From: CAVPWP01 sp050789285
GTDB lineage: Bacteria; Pseudomonadota; Alphaproteobacteria; Rhodobacterales; Rhodobacteraceae
DNA: 64,000 nucleotides
Direction of reading: 5' to 3'
Assembly (NCBI RefSeq): GCF_050789285.1
Contig: NZ_JBOUVX010000002.1
Coordinates: forward strand, 1,234,483 to 1,298,482
Shown here: positions 62,940 through 64,000 of the stretch, piece by piece
Layout: every line of letters starts with the position of its first letter
Numbering within the stretch: the first letter of the stretch is position 1
Notes under the pieces: generated by a model
Databases searched by the model: none
What the model was told of the DNA's origin: nothing
What the model saw: only the letters and a program-made list of their open reading frames with translations
Position numbers and translations under genes: made by a program

Positions 62940-63923
62940 ATGAAGTATGTTCTGGCGGGGATCACGGCGCTTGGCATGGCCGCGGGTGTGGCGCAGGCAG
63001 CCGATGACGTAACGCTGCAGCTCAAGTGGGTGACGCAGGCACAGTTCGCGGGCTACTACGTCGCGCTCGAGAAGGGCTTCTTCGAGGAAGAGGATCTGAA
63101 CGTCACGATCAAGGCCGGCGGCCCGGACATCGCGCCGCCGCAGGTGATCGCCGGCGGGGGCGCCGACGTCATCGTGGAATGGATGCCCGCCGCGCTTGCC
63201 GCGCGCGAACGCGGACTTCCGCTGGTCAACATCGCGCAGCCCTTCAAGTCGTCGGGCATGATGCTGACCTGCTGGGCCGATTCGGGCATCACCGGCCCCG
63301 AGGACTTTCCCGGCCGCACGCTGGGGGTCTGGTTCTTCGGCAACGAGTTCCCGTTCCTCAGCTGGATGAGCCAGCTCGGCATCCCGACCGAAGGCGGCGC
63401 GGACGGCGTCACGGTTCTCAAGCAGGGCTTCAACGTGGATCCGCTGATCCAGCGCCAGGCCGACTGCATCTCGACCATGACCTACAACGAATACTGGCAG
63501 GTGATCGACGCGGGCGTGACGCCCGAGGAGCTTGTCACCTTCAAGTACGAGGATCAGGGTGTCGCCACGCTTGAAGACGGCCTTTACGTCCTTGAAGAGA
63601 ACCTTGCCGACCCGGCCTTCGCCGACAAGATGACCCGCTTCGTGCGCGCCGCGATGAAGGGTTGGAAATACGCCGAGGAGAACCCCGACGAGGCGGCGAT
63701 GATCGTGCTTGAATACGACGAGACGGGCGCCCAGACCGAAGAGCATCAGAAGCGCATGATGAGCGAGGTGGCCAAGCTGACCGCCGGCTCGAACGGCGCG
63801 CTCGATCCGACCGACTACGAGCGTACCGTGGCCTCGCTCCTGTCGGGCGGTTCGGACCCGGTGATCTCGGCGGCGCCGGAAGGGGCCTGGACGCATCAGA
63901 TCACGGACGCCGCGCTGAACTGA
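62940..63923 (+). CDS. ABC transporter substrate-binding protein (NMT1/THI5-like)
   Basis: 327 residues with a signal peptide (MKYVLAGITALGMAAGVAQA, cleavage near 20). The mature part begins DDVTLQLKWVTQAQFAGYYV, the NMT1/THI5 signature region, and continues ALEKGFFEEEDLNVTIKAGG, IAPPQVIAGGGADVIVEW and GRTLGVWFFGNEFPFLSW. Related proteins bind thiamine pyrimidine precursors, riboflavin or pyrimidine-like rings, which fits the pathway genes upstream. GGGGAG lies ahead of the ATG. A strong terminator ends the operon after its stop. Confidence 0.93.
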   Translation: MKYVLAGITALGMAAGVAQAADDVTLQLKWVTQAQFAGYYVALEKGFFEEEDLNVTIKAGGPDIAPPQVIAGGGADVIVEWMPAALAARERGLPLVNIAQPFKSSGMMLTCWADSGITGPEDFPGRTLGVWFFGNEFPFLSWMSQLGIPTEGGADGVTVLKQGFNVDPLIQRQADCISTMTYNEYWQVIDAGVTPEELVTFKYEDQGVATLEDGLYVLEENLADPAFADKMTRFVRAAMKGWKYAEENPDEAAMIVLEYDETGAQTEEHQKRMMSEVAKLTAGSNGALDPTDYERTVASLLSGGSDPVISAAPEGAWTHQITDAALN

Positions 63924-63945
63924 GGCATTGTCCTGCAAGAACGTC

Positions 63946-63975
63946 AACGGCGCGCCCCCGGGGCGCGCCGTTTGC
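63946..63975 (+). terminator. Intrinsic terminator ending the pyrimidine/ABC operon
   Basis: A perfect 12-bp stem (63946-63957 with 63961-63972) around the loop CCG, followed by TTTGCGTTT. It lies 22 bases after the binding-protein stop. Confidence 0.82.
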
Positions 63976-64000
63976 GTTTGGCCGCGCGGCCTCCGTCAGT

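Overview
The window is a piece of a GC-rich alphaproteobacterial chromosome. Gene content and order point to the Rhodobacterales (Rhodobacteraceae/Paracoccaceae). The evidence is: pccB-small lipoprotein-pccA-methylmalonyl-CoA mutase in one stretch, a methylsuccinyl-CoA dehydrogenase of the ethylmalonyl-CoA pathway, the block NDUFA12/mlaD/DUF2155 converging on accB-accC-aat, and the run AI-2E-type transporter-hda-ppk1-ppx. Coding density is high, and many operons use ATGA stop/start overlaps. I see no rRNA, tRNA, CRISPR array, insertion sequence or prophage. The species assignment is inference.

Layout. 0-7.2 kb: propionyl-CoA to succinyl-CoA (pccB 3' end, pccA, mutase) with two small lipoproteins and a DUF4174 protein. 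7.2-11.2 kb: co-directional small enzymes (dienelactone-hydrolase-like, VOC, GNAT, TerB/DnaJ-like, EEP phosphatase, small periplasmic protein). 11.2-16.8 kb, minus strand: AI-2E-family permease, Hda-like DnaA homologue, polyphosphate kinase, Ppx/GppA phosphatase. 16.9-20.9 kb: proS, lolC, lolD, cytochrome c. 20.9-25.9 kb, minus: DUF1194 protein and an RND efflux pump with its adaptor. 26-29.3 kb: glycosyltransferase, HdeD-like membrane protein, YbaY/NlpE/META-like envelope protein. 29.3-33.9 kb, minus: GlcD/Dld-type flavoprotein, ExoD-like protein, membrane-anchored GDPD and a secreted PLA2-like protein. 34-36.5 kb: an isolated phnM and a photolyase-like protein with inverted domain order. 36.6-39.1 kb: clpP, clpX, RidA. 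39.3-41.1 kb: a lower-GC divergent pair, epoxide-hydrolase-like enzyme and WYL regulator. 41.2-49.6 kb: mcd, TauE, complex I accessory factor, mlaD, DUF2155, aat, accCB, and a SEC-C/TPR/sulfotransferase fusion.

49.7-63.9 kb is the most coherent accessory region, a reductive pyrimidine catabolic regulon. It holds preT-preA (dihydropyrimidine dehydrogenase), rutR, a beta-alanine-type aminotransferase, an N-carbamoyl-beta-alanine-amidohydrolase-like M20 enzyme, a class II aldolase homologue, dihydropyrimidinase, an SDR lacking its YxxxK pair, and a complete NMT1/THI5-type ABC importer with a GNAT remnant inside it. A perfect TGACCA-N2-TGGTCA palindrome lies just after a promoter-like sequence in the rutR/aminotransferase gap, and a closely similar site lies before preT. 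This suggests that an E. coli-type RutR protein here controls the reductive (Pyd) route rather than the Rut route.

The metabolism fits together. Thymine degradation by the same route would end in methylmalonate semialdehyde and propionyl-CoA, the substrate of the Pcc/mutase genes at the left end. Mcd feeds the same methylmalonyl/propionyl-CoA node from acetyl-CoA assimilation. These links are inference from known pathways.
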